Source of the DNA: an uncultured Subdoligranulum sp.
Lineage (GTDB): Bacteria; Bacillota; Clostridia; Oscillospirales; Ruminococcaceae
DNA length: 64,000 nucleotides
Reading direction: 5' to 3'
Assembly (NCBI RefSeq): GCF_963931595.1
Contig: NZ_OZ007030.1
Coordinates: 2,720,481 to 2,784,480 of the forward strand
Position 1 is the first letter of the stretch. Each line of letters starts with the position of its first letter. The notes under the pieces were generated by a model that made no database searches, was not told the origin of the DNA, and was given only the letters and a program-made list of their open reading frames with translations. Positions 1 to 10,790 of this stretch are shown piece by piece. The translations under genes and the position numbers were made by a program.

Positions 1-154
1 TGAACTGCGGCGGACAGGGTACCGACGGATTGCCCAGCGAATAGTCAAATACGTTGTCGTATCCGATCTCCTTGCCCCGCGCCGTGCTCCATTCGGAAAT
101 TTCCCGAATCACCGACTTCGCTCCCAGCATATCTTTGTAGTGCTGCGCAATCAT
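1..154 (-). CDS. Class I/II PLP-dependent aminotransferase, N-terminal fragment
   Basis: Only the first 51 codons are in the window; the gene runs off the left edge. The peptide begins MIAQHYKDMLGAKSVIREIS and continues with a YDNVFDYSLGNPSVPCPP stretch. Known family: this matches the N-terminal arm of aspartate aminotransferase-like fold-type I PLP enzymes common in clostridia, where the SLGNPSV segment precedes the substrate-binding region. The lysine that binds PLP lies outside the window, so activity and amino acid preference cannot be judged. The start is supported by AAAGGAG about 9 bases upstream. It is the last visible gene before a block of intergenic repeats. Confidence 0.75.
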   Translation of the reverse strand, partial: MIAQHYKDMLGAKSVIREISEWSTARGKEIGYDNVFDYSLGNPSVPCPPQF

Positions 155-188
155 TGTACCCTATCTCCTTTACAGATTTTGTAGAATT

Positions 189-430
189 CCCTACTTTCTT
201 TGCACCTACTTTCTTTGCAAAGAAAGTAGGCAAAGAAACTCCAATCTTTTGCCCGTGTATCACGCGCTGCGGCAGAAGGGCGGCTCGCCCTTACGCCGCG
301 GCACAAAGAAAGCAGGCAAAGAAACTCCAATCATATTACCCGTGACGCTGCGGCCGGGGTACATCCCCTGCCTTGCCCTTACAGGGAAACCAGGCAAAAG
401 AATTCCAATAGTATACCCCGGAAATTTGCG
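189..430. repeat. Family A intergenic repeat block (CTTTGCAAAG palindrome plus decayed copies)
   Basis: A 26-bp palindrome at 205-230 centres on CTTTGCAAAG and is preceded by a partial direct copy at 191-203. It is followed by the signature CAAAGAAACTCCAATC and two degraded tails (about 300-330 and 385-415) with the same AAGAAACTCC or AAGAATTCC motif. The same unit recurs at many gene ends in this window. Confidence 0.8.
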
Positions 431-435
431 GTTTG

Positions 436-524
436 GGTTGTAGGGCGGGGTCTTGACCCCGCCGAAGAATCCGGCGGCTACCGCAACACCCCGCGGCGGG
501 GATGAATCCCCGCCCTGCAGATAA
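436..524. repeat. Family B GC-rich double-hairpin repeat
   Basis: Two hairpins, GGCGGGGTCTTGACCCCGCC and then GCGGCGGGGATGAATCCCCG, are separated by about 30 bases containing a GGCGG-rich linker. The outer ends TAGGGCGGGG and CCCCGCCCTG are themselves complementary, so the whole unit can fold. This resembles REP/BIME-type elements. Other copies are near 2570, 8180, 17742, 23430 and 35361. Confidence 0.8.
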
Positions 525-564
525 ACGAAAACGGGATGTGCCGGGGCATCGACTGTGCCCGGGT

Positions 565-1224
565 TTACCCCAGAATAACCTTCTCCAGGTCGGCGGCGGT
601 GGCGGCCAGGTATTCGGCGCCCGCCTCCTGCAGTTCCTCCCGGGTGCGGAACCCCCACAGCACGCCGCAGCAGGGCAGCCCCGCGTTGTGGGCGGTGGCA
701 ACATCCACGTTGCTGTCCCCCACGTAGAGCACTTTCCCGGAAGCCGGGTCCACGCCCAGATGTTCCATCAGCGCCCGGGTGCCTTCCGGCGCGGGCTTGG
801 TGGGAACCCCCGGCCGCGCGCCCCGGATGACCTCAAAAAGGCGGCGGTCAAAGTACCGCGCCACCACGTCCCCGGCGAATTCGTCGGCCTTGTTGGAGTA
901 TACCGCCATCCGGATGCCTTTCTCGTGCAGCCGGGCCAGCAGTTCCGGCATGCCCGGGTAGGGCGCCGTCTTGTCGAATTTGTGGGCGCCGTACTGGATG
1001 TCAAACTCTTTCAGCGTGGCGGCCAGCTTTTCCGGCGTGCGCTCCGATTCCGGGCTGAACCGCTCCACCAGCTTGGGGATGCCGTTGCCCACAAAATAAC
1101 GGTACTGCGCCACATCGTAGGTGGGCCAGCCGTGGGCCGCGCACACCCGGTTGGCGGAATCCGCCAGGTCGTCGATGGTGTTCAGCAAGGTGCCGTCCAG
1201 ATCAAACAATACGGTTGTATACAT
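565..1224 (-). CDS. HAD-family phosphatase (phosphoglycolate phosphatase-like)
   Basis: A 219-residue soluble protein of the haloacid dehalogenase superfamily. Motif I FDLDGTLLNT, with the nucleophile and acid Asp, lies at residues 6-15. Motif II is in MAVYSNK, and motif IV is VLYVGDSNVDV near residue 170. A helical cap follows motif I, as in subfamily I phosphatases such as Gph or PpaX. Substrate cannot be assigned from sequence; phosphoglycolate, pyrophosphate and sugar phosphates are the usual possibilities. The ATG at 1224 was chosen because it starts immediately before the motif I strand and has a purine-rich GAGGGAACAGGGA site. An in-frame extension to 1416 would overlap the divergent promoters and is rejected. 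Monocistronic. Confidence 0.88.
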   Translation of the reverse strand: MYTTVLFDLDGTLLNTIDDLADSANRVCAAHGWPTYDVAQYRYFVGNGIPKLVERFSPESERTPEKLAATLKEFDIQYGAHKFDKTAPYPGMPELLARLHEKGIRMAVYSNKADEFAGDVVARYFDRRLFEVIRGARPGVPTKPAPEGTRALMEHLGVDPASGKVLYVGDSNVDVATAHNAGLPCCGVLWGFRTREELQEAGAEYLAATAADLEKVILG

Positions 1225-1260
1225 ATTCCCTGTTCCCTCTTTATCGTTACAGATACCCTT

Positions 1261-1289
1261 ATTATAGTGGCATGGACCAAAAACGGCAA
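1261..1289 (-). promoter_or_regulatory. Sigma-A-type promoter for the HAD phosphatase
   Basis: Read on the minus strand: TTGCCG, a 17-base spacer, then TATAAT. It sits about 35 bases upstream of the ATG at 1224. Confidence 0.7.
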
Positions 1290-1372
1290 GACGATTTTGG
1301 CGCTTTTGCCAATCCGTACAGAAAATAGTTGTAAATTCTCGAAAAAAACAGTACCCTGTCCCGCCGGATTTA

Positions 1373-1381
1373 TGGTATGAT
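1373..1381 (+). promoter_or_regulatory. Extended -10 promoter for uppP
   Basis: TGG followed by TATGAT is an extended -10 element 33 bases before the uppP start. No good -35 hexamer is visible at the expected distance. Confidence 0.5.
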
Positions 1382-1414
1382 AGTATCGCGAATTGTAAGG
1401 AGGCATTGTTCCCC

Positions 1415-2275
1415 ATGGAATTAGCGTTTGATCTGTTGCGGTCGGTCGTTTACGGTGTCATCGAGGGCATCACCGAATGGCTGCCCATCTCCAGCACCGG
1501 CCACATGATCCTGGCCGAGCAGCTGCTCAAGTTCAGCTTCGACGAGGAGTTCATGTCCATGTTCCGCGTCGTCATCCAGCTGGGCGCCATCCTGGCCGTG
1601 GTGGTATTGTATTTCAAGAAGCTGTGGCCCTTCTGCGCCGACAACGGCCGGGATTCCGGATTCTCCAAGCATCTGCGCTGGCCGGTGGTGCGGCTGTGGC
1701 TGAAAATCATCGTGGCCTGCCTGCCCGCCGCCGTGCTGGGCTTTTTGCTGGACGACTGGCTGGACGCACACCTGTATAACAGCATCGTGGTCGCCATCAT
1801 GCTCATCGTCTACGGCGTGGCGTTCATCCTCATCGAGCGCCGGCCCCGGGTGCCTTCCACCACCAAGCTCAGCCGCATCACCTACAAGCAGGCCGTGCTG
1901 GTGGGTGCCTGGCAGGTGCTGGCCATGATCCCCGGTACTTCCCGCAGCGGCGCCACCATCGTGGGCGGCCTGCTCTGCGGTATGAGCCGCCCCTGCGCGT
2001 CCCAGTTCACCTTCTTCCTGGCCATCCCCGTCATGGCGGGCGCTTCCGGCCTCAAAGTGGTCAAATACCTGGCGGGCGGAAGCAGCTTCACCCTGCCGGA
2101 AGTCCTGGCTCTGGTGGTGGGCTGCGTGGTGGCCTTCGTGGTGTCCATGGCCGCGATCCGGTTCCTCATGAATTATGTGAAGAAACATACCTTCACCGCC
2201 TTCGGCTGGTACCGTATCGCCCTGGGCATCGTCGTCCTGGCCATCTGGGGCATCCAGACCTTTGTCCTGGCTTGA
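1415..2275 (+). CDS. uppP: Undecaprenyl-diphosphatase UppP/BacA
   Basis: A 286-residue polytopic membrane enzyme that dephosphorylates undecaprenyl diphosphate, recycling the lipid carrier for peptidoglycan and other cell-wall polymers. Loss of carrier recycling is the target of bacitracin, hence the older name BacA. The family signature EGITEWLPISSTGH (about residues 17-30) and the second motif PGTSRSGATI (about 171-180) carry the catalytic Glu, His and Arg residues. Hydrophobic segments are spread along the whole length, consistent with the reentrant-helix fold. The ATG at 1415 is preceded by AAGGAGG at a good distance; an upstream in-frame TTG at 1406 is too close to that site. Divergent from the HAD gene and followed by a bidirectional terminator. 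Confidence 0.96.
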   Translation: MELAFDLLRSVVYGVIEGITEWLPISSTGHMILAEQLLKFSFDEEFMSMFRVVIQLGAILAVVVLYFKKLWPFCADNGRDSGFSKHLRWPVVRLWLKIIVACLPAAVLGFLLDDWLDAHLYNSIVVAIMLIVYGVAFILIERRPRVPSTTKLSRITYKQAVLVGAWQVLAMIPGTSRSGATIVGGLLCGMSRPCASQFTFFLAIPVMAGASGLKVVKYLAGGSSFTLPEVLALVVGCVVAFVVSMAAIRFLMNYVKKHTFTAFGWYRIALGIVVLAIWGIQTFVLA

Positions 2276-2280
2276 GTTTT

Positions 2281-2345
2281 GTTCCTTCTTTACACCTACT
2301 TTCTTTGCAAAGAAAGTAGGCAAAGAAACTCCAATCTTTTGACCC
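2281..2345. repeat. Family A palindrome repeat after uppP
   Basis: The 26-bp palindrome at 2295-2320 and its tail CAAAGAAACTCCAATC are near-identical to the copy at 205-246. Confidence 0.85.
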
Positions 2346-2420
2346 GTGCATCACGCGTTGCGGCAAAAGGGCGGCTGGCCCCTCTGCCGCGGCAAGGCAA
2401 AAACCGAAGAAATTCCAATC

Positions 2421-2456
2421 AAAAAATCCCGCTATGGATTCCATAGCGGGATTTTT
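2421..2456. terminator. Bidirectional Rho-independent terminator between uppP and nifJ
   Basis: The hairpin TCCCGCTATGGA/TCCATAGCGGGA is flanked by six A and six T residues, so it can act on both strands between these convergent genes. Confidence 0.9.
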
Positions 2457-2559
2457 TATTGGATTCCCCCGGCACCTCTTGTACAGAAGAGACAAACCCC
2501 AGGCAGAGAAAAGGACAAGGGGCCGGAAAACAGACGGGTGGACCGGGCAGCCCAACAGG

Positions 2560-2640
2560 GGGAATCCCCCGTCCCCGCCGGAGCATTTGGCGGTAACGGC
2601 CACACCCTGCGGCGGGGAAGAATCCCCGCCCTACAGATAC
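2560..2640. repeat. Family B GC-rich repeat, partly decayed
   Basis: Contains the linker GGCGGTAACGGCCACACC and the right hairpin GGCGGGGAAGAATCCCCGCC. The left hairpin is replaced by an AGGGGGAATCCCCC stem at about 2559-2572. The remaining sequence 2457-2737 shows no gene. Confidence 0.65.
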
Positions 2641-2737
2641 AGGAAAATGGGATGTGGTTGTTCCCCACCCCGTGACCGGCACATACAGGGTCGGCTGGAT
2701 CCTCCCTTCTGGTAAGGAAGGGCCGAGAGCTCCCAAC

Positions 2738-2775
2738 AAAAATCCCCGCCCGGGGGAACCCGGACGGGGATTTTT
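2738..2775. terminator. Terminator of nifJ
   Basis: The AAAAATCCCCG ... CGGGGATTTTT hairpin has A and T tracts on either side and lies about 55 bases beyond the nifJ stop on the minus strand. Confidence 0.85.
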
Positions 2776-2783
2776 ATTCAGAG

Positions 2784-2819
2784 TTTCTTTGGTCCTTTCT
2801 TTGCAAAGAAAGGACGAAT
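2784..2819. repeat. Family A palindrome repeat beside nifJ stop
   Basis: A variant palindrome GTCCTTTCTTTGCAAAGAAAGGAC is preceded by the reverse-oriented tail AGTTTCTTTG. It ends 10 bases before the nifJ stop codon. Confidence 0.8.
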
Positions 2820-2829
2820 CAGGCGACTC

Positions 2830-6369
<3,540 letters not shown>

Positions 6370-6504
6370 TTTTCTTCCTCCATTTTCAAGAGTAGTTTTG
6401 CATTCTGCACGGGCTTTTGCCCCCGCACAGGCCCACGCCTGCCCGGCAGTCTGCCTGTGTTTTGCCCCGGGCACACTGCTAGAAAGACGCTTTTGCATAG
6501 CTTT

Positions 6505-6534
6505 ATTGTACCAAAAAACCACTCGATTCGTAAA
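6505..6534 (-). promoter_or_regulatory. Promoter of nifJ
   Basis: On the minus strand TTTACG, an 18-base spacer and TACAAT (preceded by TTGG) lie about 140 bases before the start codon. This implies an untranslated leader of roughly 130 bases, in which I see no known riboswitch. Confidence 0.6.
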
Positions 6535-6672
6535 GGGTTTTTGGTGAGAATGTTGCACAGATTTTGGGGGCGGATGTGTGCATTTTGACTATTTTTCCAC
6601 AAACGTTCCATCCGGCGTTTCACAGCAGTCCGAAAAATGTCACTTTGTGAAGAATTTCACGTGCTGCGAAAA

Positions 6673-7356
6673 TCAAAGAATCTCCCGTACCGTCAGCGTT
6701 TGTCCGTCCACCGTGAACCGCACCTTGTTCTGCCCAAAATCCAGCGTGTACACCCGTGCGGGGTCGTGCTGATACCCCGGCCGGGGGTCGTTTTTCAGCA
6801 CGCCCAGCAGGGCCGCCCGCTTTTCCTTTGGCACTTTGCCCAAAAGGGCCGCGTCGCACACCACGTCCAGGGCGTAGCCGGCGGTCCGGGCCGTGAACCC
6901 GCCCCGGGCGTCGGGGTGGGCGTCCACGCAGGGCAGGTAGGGTTTGATGTCGTAGATGGGGGTGCCGTCCAGGAGGTCGGCGCCCTTCACCAGCAGGTCG
7001 CAGCCCTCGATGCCCGCCAGCTCCACGCAGGAAAGGCCCAGGGCGTTGGGGCGGTAGGGGCTGCGGGTGGCATACACCCCCCGCCGCACGTTGCCGCCCA
7101 GGCGCGGCGGCCGCACGGTGGGACGCCATTTCTTGCCCGCGGCGTACTCCTCGGCCACGGTGGAAAACTGCCAGATCAGCCACAGGTGGCTGTAGCCGTC
7201 CAGCCCCACCAGGGCGTTGGGGTCCCGGTATTCCGGCTCGAAGACGATGCGGGCGGTGAGTTCCGGCACGAGGCTGCTCTGCCGGGGAATGCCGAATTTG
7301 TCGGAGAAGTCGGTGTGGATGCGGGCGATGGGATGGATGGTGTAGGCGTCTGACAT
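6673..7356 (-). CDS. trmO: tRNA (N6-threonylcarbamoyladenosine(37)-N6)-methyltransferase TrmO family
   Basis: A 227-residue protein of the TsaA/YaeB/TrmO family, which uses S-adenosylmethionine to methylate t6A37 in the anticodon loop of a threonine tRNA. It begins MSDAYTIHPIARIHTDFSDKFG. It carries conserved blocks LVGLDGYSHLWLIW (about 48-61), RSPYRPNALGLS (about 97-108) and the DIKPYLPCVD motif (about 136-145), which together form the single-sheet SAM-binding beta-barrel. The C-terminal 60 residues resemble the extra domain found in bacterial members. Monocistronic, divergent from the lipoprotein gene at 7493. The family call is firm; the exact tRNA substrate is inferred from E. coli. Confidence 0.88.
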   Translation of the reverse strand: MSDAYTIHPIARIHTDFSDKFGIPRQSSLVPELTARIVFEPEYRDPNALVGLDGYSHLWLIWQFSTVAEEYAAGKKWRPTVRPPRLGGNVRRGVYATRSPYRPNALGLSCVELAGIEGCDLLVKGADLLDGTPIYDIKPYLPCVDAHPDARGGFTARTAGYALDVVCDAALLGKVPKEKRAALLGVLKNDPRPGYQHDPARVYTLDFGQNKVRFTVDGQTLTVREIL

Positions 7357-7386
7357 GGGTAAAATCCCCCTTTTTTGTATATCTTA

Positions 7387-7414
7387 ACCATAACAGAACG
7401 CCCAAATTTGTCAA
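7387..7414 (-). promoter_or_regulatory. Promoter of trmO
   Basis: Minus strand TTGACA, 16-base spacer, TATGGT, about 30 bases upstream of the trmO start. Confidence 0.65.
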
Positions 7415-7423
7415 CCTTTTTTC

Positions 7424-7452
7424 TTGACCGGGGCGGCGGGGACGGGTATGCT
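7424..7452 (+). promoter_or_regulatory. Promoter of the lipoprotein gene
   Basis: TTGACC, exactly 17 bases, then TATGCT, 40 bases before the ATG at 7493. It is back to back with the trmO promoter. Confidence 0.7.
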
Positions 7453-7492
7453 TAGTTTTAATAAGGAAAGCGGAAACGAGGAGGGATTGCGG

Positions 7493-7987
7493 ATGAAACG
7501 GACAGGATGGGCGGCGCTGCTGCTGGCGGCGGCTCTTCTGACGGGATGCAGCGGGCAGTCCAGCCAGACCACGGCAGCGGGCACCCAGGCCACGGCGGAG
7601 GAGACCGCCCGGGAGGTATTGACCGAGCTGTACAGCGCGGGGGCCCAGGAGTATTCGGATTTTGAGGAGGCCCTGGCGGACAGCGCCACCGGCGAGAGCG
7701 CCCTGGAGGAGTACCTGATGGACCGGGTGGGGGACAGGCTCAGCCCGGAGGCCGAGGAGGCCGTGCTGTCCAACCGGGTGTTGAGCCGGGTGCTCATGGC
7801 CTGGCCGTCCACCGAGGTGGTGGCCCAGGAGGTGGACCTGCAGGCGGCCGATACCGGCGACGACAGCCAGTGCCGGTATGAATATACCGTCACGGCGGGC
7901 CCGGAAGGGGAGGACCCCCAGCAATATACCGGCGTCATATCCCTGACCCTCACCGACGGCGTCTGGCAGGTGACGGGCATCGAGTGA
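7493..7987 (+). CDS. Small secreted lipoprotein of unknown function
   Basis: A 164-residue protein with a clear type II signal peptide: MKRTGWAALLLAAALLTGC, with lipobox LLTGC and Cys19 as the acylation site. The mature part starts with a Ser/Thr/Ala-rich linker (GQSSQTTAAGTQ), then an acidic alpha/beta domain rich in Glu and Gln. No motif points to a function; the size and layout resemble DUF-type extracellular lipoproteins of clostridia that accompany no fixed partner. ATG 7493 follows GAGGAGGGATTGCGG. An upstream in-frame start at 7424 would lie inside the promoter. The stop codon abuts a family A repeat. Confidence 0.75.
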   Translation: MKRTGWAALLLAAALLTGCSGQSSQTTAAGTQATAEETAREVLTELYSAGAQEYSDFEEALADSATGESALEEYLMDRVGDRLSPEAEEAVLSNRVLSRVLMAWPSTEVVAQEVDLQAADTGDDSQCRYEYTVTAGPEGEDPQQYTGVISLTLTDGVWQVTGIE

Positions 7988-8045
7988 CCTACTTTCTTTG
8001 CACCTACTTTCTTTGCAAAGAAAGTAGGCAAAGAAACTCCAACCA
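7985..8045. repeat. Family A palindrome repeat
   Basis: Partial direct copy CCTACTTTCTTTGCA followed by the full palindrome at 8003-8028 and tail AAAGAAACTCCAACC. It is the closest match to the 189-246 copy. Confidence 0.85.
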
Positions 8046-8121
8046 TTTACCCCGTGAAGCTGTGGCTGCGGAAAACTCCGGGCCTGTCTTTGCAGGGAAG
8101 CAGAACGAAGAAACTCCAACC

Positions 8122-8153
8122 AAAAATGCATGGTCATTGACCATGCATTTTTT
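8122..8153. terminator. Bidirectional terminator after the lipoprotein gene
   Basis: AAAAATGCATGGTCA/TTGACCATGCATTTTT hairpin. A near-identical terminator sits at 17684-17715, also between a family A and a family B repeat. Confidence 0.85.
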
Positions 8154-8178
8154 ATATATAGATTGAATGAAATTTCGG

Positions 8179-8266
8179 TTGTAGGGCGGGGTCTTGACCC
8201 CGCCGGACAATTTGGCGGTAACGGCCCCACCCCGCGGCGGGGATAAATCCCCGCCCTACAGATACA
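8179..8266. repeat. Family B GC-rich double-hairpin repeat
   Basis: Left hairpin GGCGGGGTCTTGACCCCGCC, linker GGCGGTAACGGCCCCACC and right hairpin GCGGGGATAAATCCCCGC. The rest of 8266-8440 holds no gene that I can see. Confidence 0.85.
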
Positions 8267-8444
8267 GGAAAATGGGCTGCCTGCCTGTGTCCGACTGTCC
8301 CTGAAAAACTGTTGTAAAATAACTTTTTTTCCAAAATCTGCAAAATACCGCGGACCTGCCTCGTTTATAGGTACGAGTGCCCTTTCTGCAGGGGCGCAAA
8401 GGGCAAAATTTACATCATGCGGCCTTTTCTTTCCCGTCGAAGTA

Positions 8445-8453
8445 TGGTAGAAT
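8445..8453 (+). promoter_or_regulatory. Extended -10 promoter of the MacB-like ABC operon
   Basis: TGGTAGAAT, an extended -10, lies 35 bases upstream of the TTG start at 8488; the -35 region is weak. Confidence 0.5.
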
Positions 8454-8487
8454 AAGGCCAATATCCGCTTGGAAAGGGGGCAGGTGT

Positions 8488-9282
8488 TTGGCACCCATCA
8501 TCCGCACCGAAAAACTGCGCAAAGTCTATGCCGTGGGCAAGGAGCGCGTCGTGGCGCTCAACGACGTGGACCTGGCCATCGAAAAAGGGGAGTTCTGCTG
8601 TATTGTGGGCCAGTCGGGTTCCGGCAAGAGTACCTTGCTCAACATGCTGGCCGGGCTGGAAAAGCCCACCCGGGGCAAGGTGTTCATCGGCAAGCACGAA
8701 ATCAGCGCCATGACCGAGACCGAGCTGGCCCGGTTCCGCCAGGCCCACCTGGGGTTCATCTTCCAGAGCTACAACCTGCTGCCCACCATGACGGCGGCGG
8801 AGAACGTGGCGCTGCCCCTCCTTTTTAAAGGGGTGGACAAGGCCACCCGCATGCGTCTGGCCCGCAAGGAACTGAAACAGATGGGCCTGCTGGGGCGGGC
8901 CAACCATCTGCCCACCGAGATGAGCGGCGGTCAGCAGCAGCGTGTGGGCATCGCCCGGGCCTTTGTGAGCAGCCCCAAGGTGATCTTCGCCGACGAGCCC
9001 ACCGGCAACCTGGACTCCATGACCAGCAAACAGGTGTTGTACCGCATGCTGGAGATGTCCAAACACCAGAAGGTCACCTTCGTCATGGTCACCCACGAGC
9101 CGGAACTGGCCCAGTGTGCCGACCGCATCGTCACCATTCTGGACGGCAAGGTGCAGTCCAGCGTCGTGCAGGACGACGAAACCAAACAGAAACACCGGGA
9201 CGAACTGTTTGCCGATATGCACGGCAACCTGGATATCGGCGGCGCCGCCAGCAAGGAAGCGCCCGCGGCGTCCCCATCCTGA
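8488..9282 (+). CDS. ABC transporter ATP-binding protein (MacB/LolD type)
   Basis: A 264-residue cytoplasmic ATPase. Walker A is GQSGSGKST (about 45-53), the Q-loop FIFQSYNLLP, the signature MSGGQQQRVGIARA (about 145-158), Walker B VIFADEPTGNLD and the switch His in VMVTHEP. The NLLP/TGNLD wording is typical of the LolD/MacB/YknY group that works with FtsX-fold permeases as mechanotransmission pumps. The TTG at 8488 is preceded by GGAAAGGGGG at 7 bases, whereas an in-frame ATG at 8377 falls before the promoter. The first of three genes read in one direction with the exported protein and permease that follow. The C-terminal tail after about residue 235 is Ala/Lys-rich and likely disordered. 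Confidence 0.92.
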   Translation: MAPIIRTEKLRKVYAVGKERVVALNDVDLAIEKGEFCCIVGQSGSGKSTLLNMLAGLEKPTRGKVFIGKHEISAMTETELARFRQAHLGFIFQSYNLLPTMTAAENVALPLLFKGVDKATRMRLARKELKQMGLLGRANHLPTEMSGGQQQRVGIARAFVSSPKVIFADEPTGNLDSMTSKQVLYRMLEMSKHQKVTFVMVTHEPELAQCADRIVTILDGKVQSSVVQDDETKQKHRDELFADMHGNLDIGGAASKEAPAASPS

Positions 9283-9305
9283 CAACGAAAACTGGAGGTC
9301 TTACA

Positions 9306-10790
9306 TTGAAACGGATCCTGTCCCTCATCGCCCTGCTGGCCCTGGTGGCTGCGCTGGGCATGCCGGTCCTGGCGGAGGACGCCGCCTCGGACAGCACTGG
9401 TACCGGCACCACCCAGACACCCGATACCAACAACAACAACAATAATACCACCACCCCCGCCACATCGGACGGCGTCTATGTGGTGGGCTACACCGTCACC
9501 GACATCGCCGGCGGCGAGATCACCACCGTGGACGTGGGCGACCATGTGAACATCGTGCTCCAGGTGGTGGACCATTCCTCGGCGCGGTACGCCGTCAAGG
9601 CGGAGGAGATCTCCGCCCGCATCAACTCGTCGGTGTTCCAGTATACCGGCATCGGCGAGATCGGCCAGCTGTTCCAGAGCAACGATGACCCCAACACCGA
9701 CCGCCTGAACAAGGTGCGGGGCGGTCAGGCCAGCGACCAGGAAAAGGCCGACAACGCCTACTATAACTACTACAGCTATGTGCTGCTTTTCCGGGACGTG
9801 GTGTACAACGGCGGCGGCAACACGCTGCCCATCAACCTGACCTACCTGGATACCAGCAAGCCCATGCAGCAGTTCAGCGTCCAGATCGGCCAGTGCGTGG
9901 ACAAGGACCAGACCACCTCCCCCAATCTGCTGGTGCGGTCCTCCAGCTACGGCGAGGGCACCGTCATGGCCGGGCAGGAGTTCGTCCTCTCCCTGGGCAT
10001 CTATGCCACCGACGCCGGGGAGGACCTCAATGATGTCATCGTATCCCTGACCCTGCCGGAGAACGTGTCGCTGTCCAGCGGCAGCCTCTCCAACTATATG
10101 GGCACCCTGCCCGCCGGTACCACCCGCACCGTCACCTTCCCGGTGCTGCCCGCCTCCGGGTTCACCGGCACGGTGGCCAACATCACGGTGAACCTGTCGG
10201 GCACCGGGTCCATCTCGGGCAAGGCCGTCACCGGCACCACCGCCATCTCGGTGCCCATCAGCCAGCCCGACCGCTTCGAGGTGGGCGAGATGAAGGCCCC
10301 CGCCTCGGTGGTGCTGGGCGAGACCACCAGTGTATCCTTAAGCTACGTGAACAAGGGCAAGAACCCTGTCTCCAACCTGGAAGCCCGCCTCACCGGCACC
10401 AACGTGGGCGCCGGCGGATACCAGTACCTGGGCAACCTCAACGCCGGCACCGAGGGCAGCGTGGACTTTGACCTCACCCCCGATTCCGCCGGTGCGGTGT
10501 CGGGCACCATCACGCTGTCCTACGAGGACGCCAGCGGCGAAGTGCGCACCATCACCAAGGAGTTCGCCACCACCGCCGAGGAAATGACCTTCGACCCCTC
10601 CATGATGGACCCCAACATGGGCATGGAGGAACCCCAGACCACCGGCATGCCCATGTGGGGCTGGGCGGTGATCGCGGTGTGCGGCGTGGTGATCGTGGTG
10701 GTCATCGTGGTGGTGATCAAGCGCCGCAAGAAGAAGAAGGCGATGGCCCTGGCCGCGCTGGAAGCCGAGGACAGCGATGAAGATCTCTGA
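9306..10790 (+). CDS. Exported membrane-anchored protein of a MacB-type ABC system
   Basis: A 494-residue protein with a signal peptide (KRILSLIALLALVAALGMPVLAED), an Asn/Thr-rich linker, a large extracellular beta-rich region (about 55-440) and one C-terminal membrane helix (WGWAVIAVCGVVIVVVIVVV). A short KRRKKKK cytoplasmic tail follows. The repeats around residues 200-440 look like immunoglobulin-like CARDB/S-layer (COG1361-type) domains. Known pattern: such proteins sit between the ATPase and the FtsX-type permease in clostridial MacB-like operons and may take the place of the membrane-fusion subunit. The start is TTG at 9306, with GGAGG 7 bases upstream. Its 3' end overlaps the permease start by 14 bases, so translation is probably coupled. 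Substrate unknown. Confidence 0.8.
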   Translation: MKRILSLIALLALVAALGMPVLAEDAASDSTGTGTTQTPDTNNNNNNTTTPATSDGVYVVGYTVTDIAGGEITTVDVGDHVNIVLQVVDHSSARYAVKAEEISARINSSVFQYTGIGEIGQLFQSNDDPNTDRLNKVRGGQASDQEKADNAYYNYYSYVLLFRDVVYNGGGNTLPINLTYLDTSKPMQQFSVQIGQCVDKDQTTSPNLLVRSSSYGEGTVMAGQEFVLSLGIYATDAGEDLNDVIVSLTLPENVSLSSGSLSNYMGTLPAGTTRTVTFPVLPASGFTGTVANITVNLSGTGSISGKAVTGTTAISVPISQPDRFEVGEMKAPASVVLGETTSVSLSYVNKGKNPVSNLEARLTGTNVGAGGYQYLGNLNAGTEGSVDFDLTPDSAGAVSGTITLSYEDASGEVRTITKEFATTAEEMTFDPSMMDPNMGMEEPQTTGMPMWGWAVIAVCGVVIVVVIVVVIKRRKKKKAMALAALEAEDSDEDL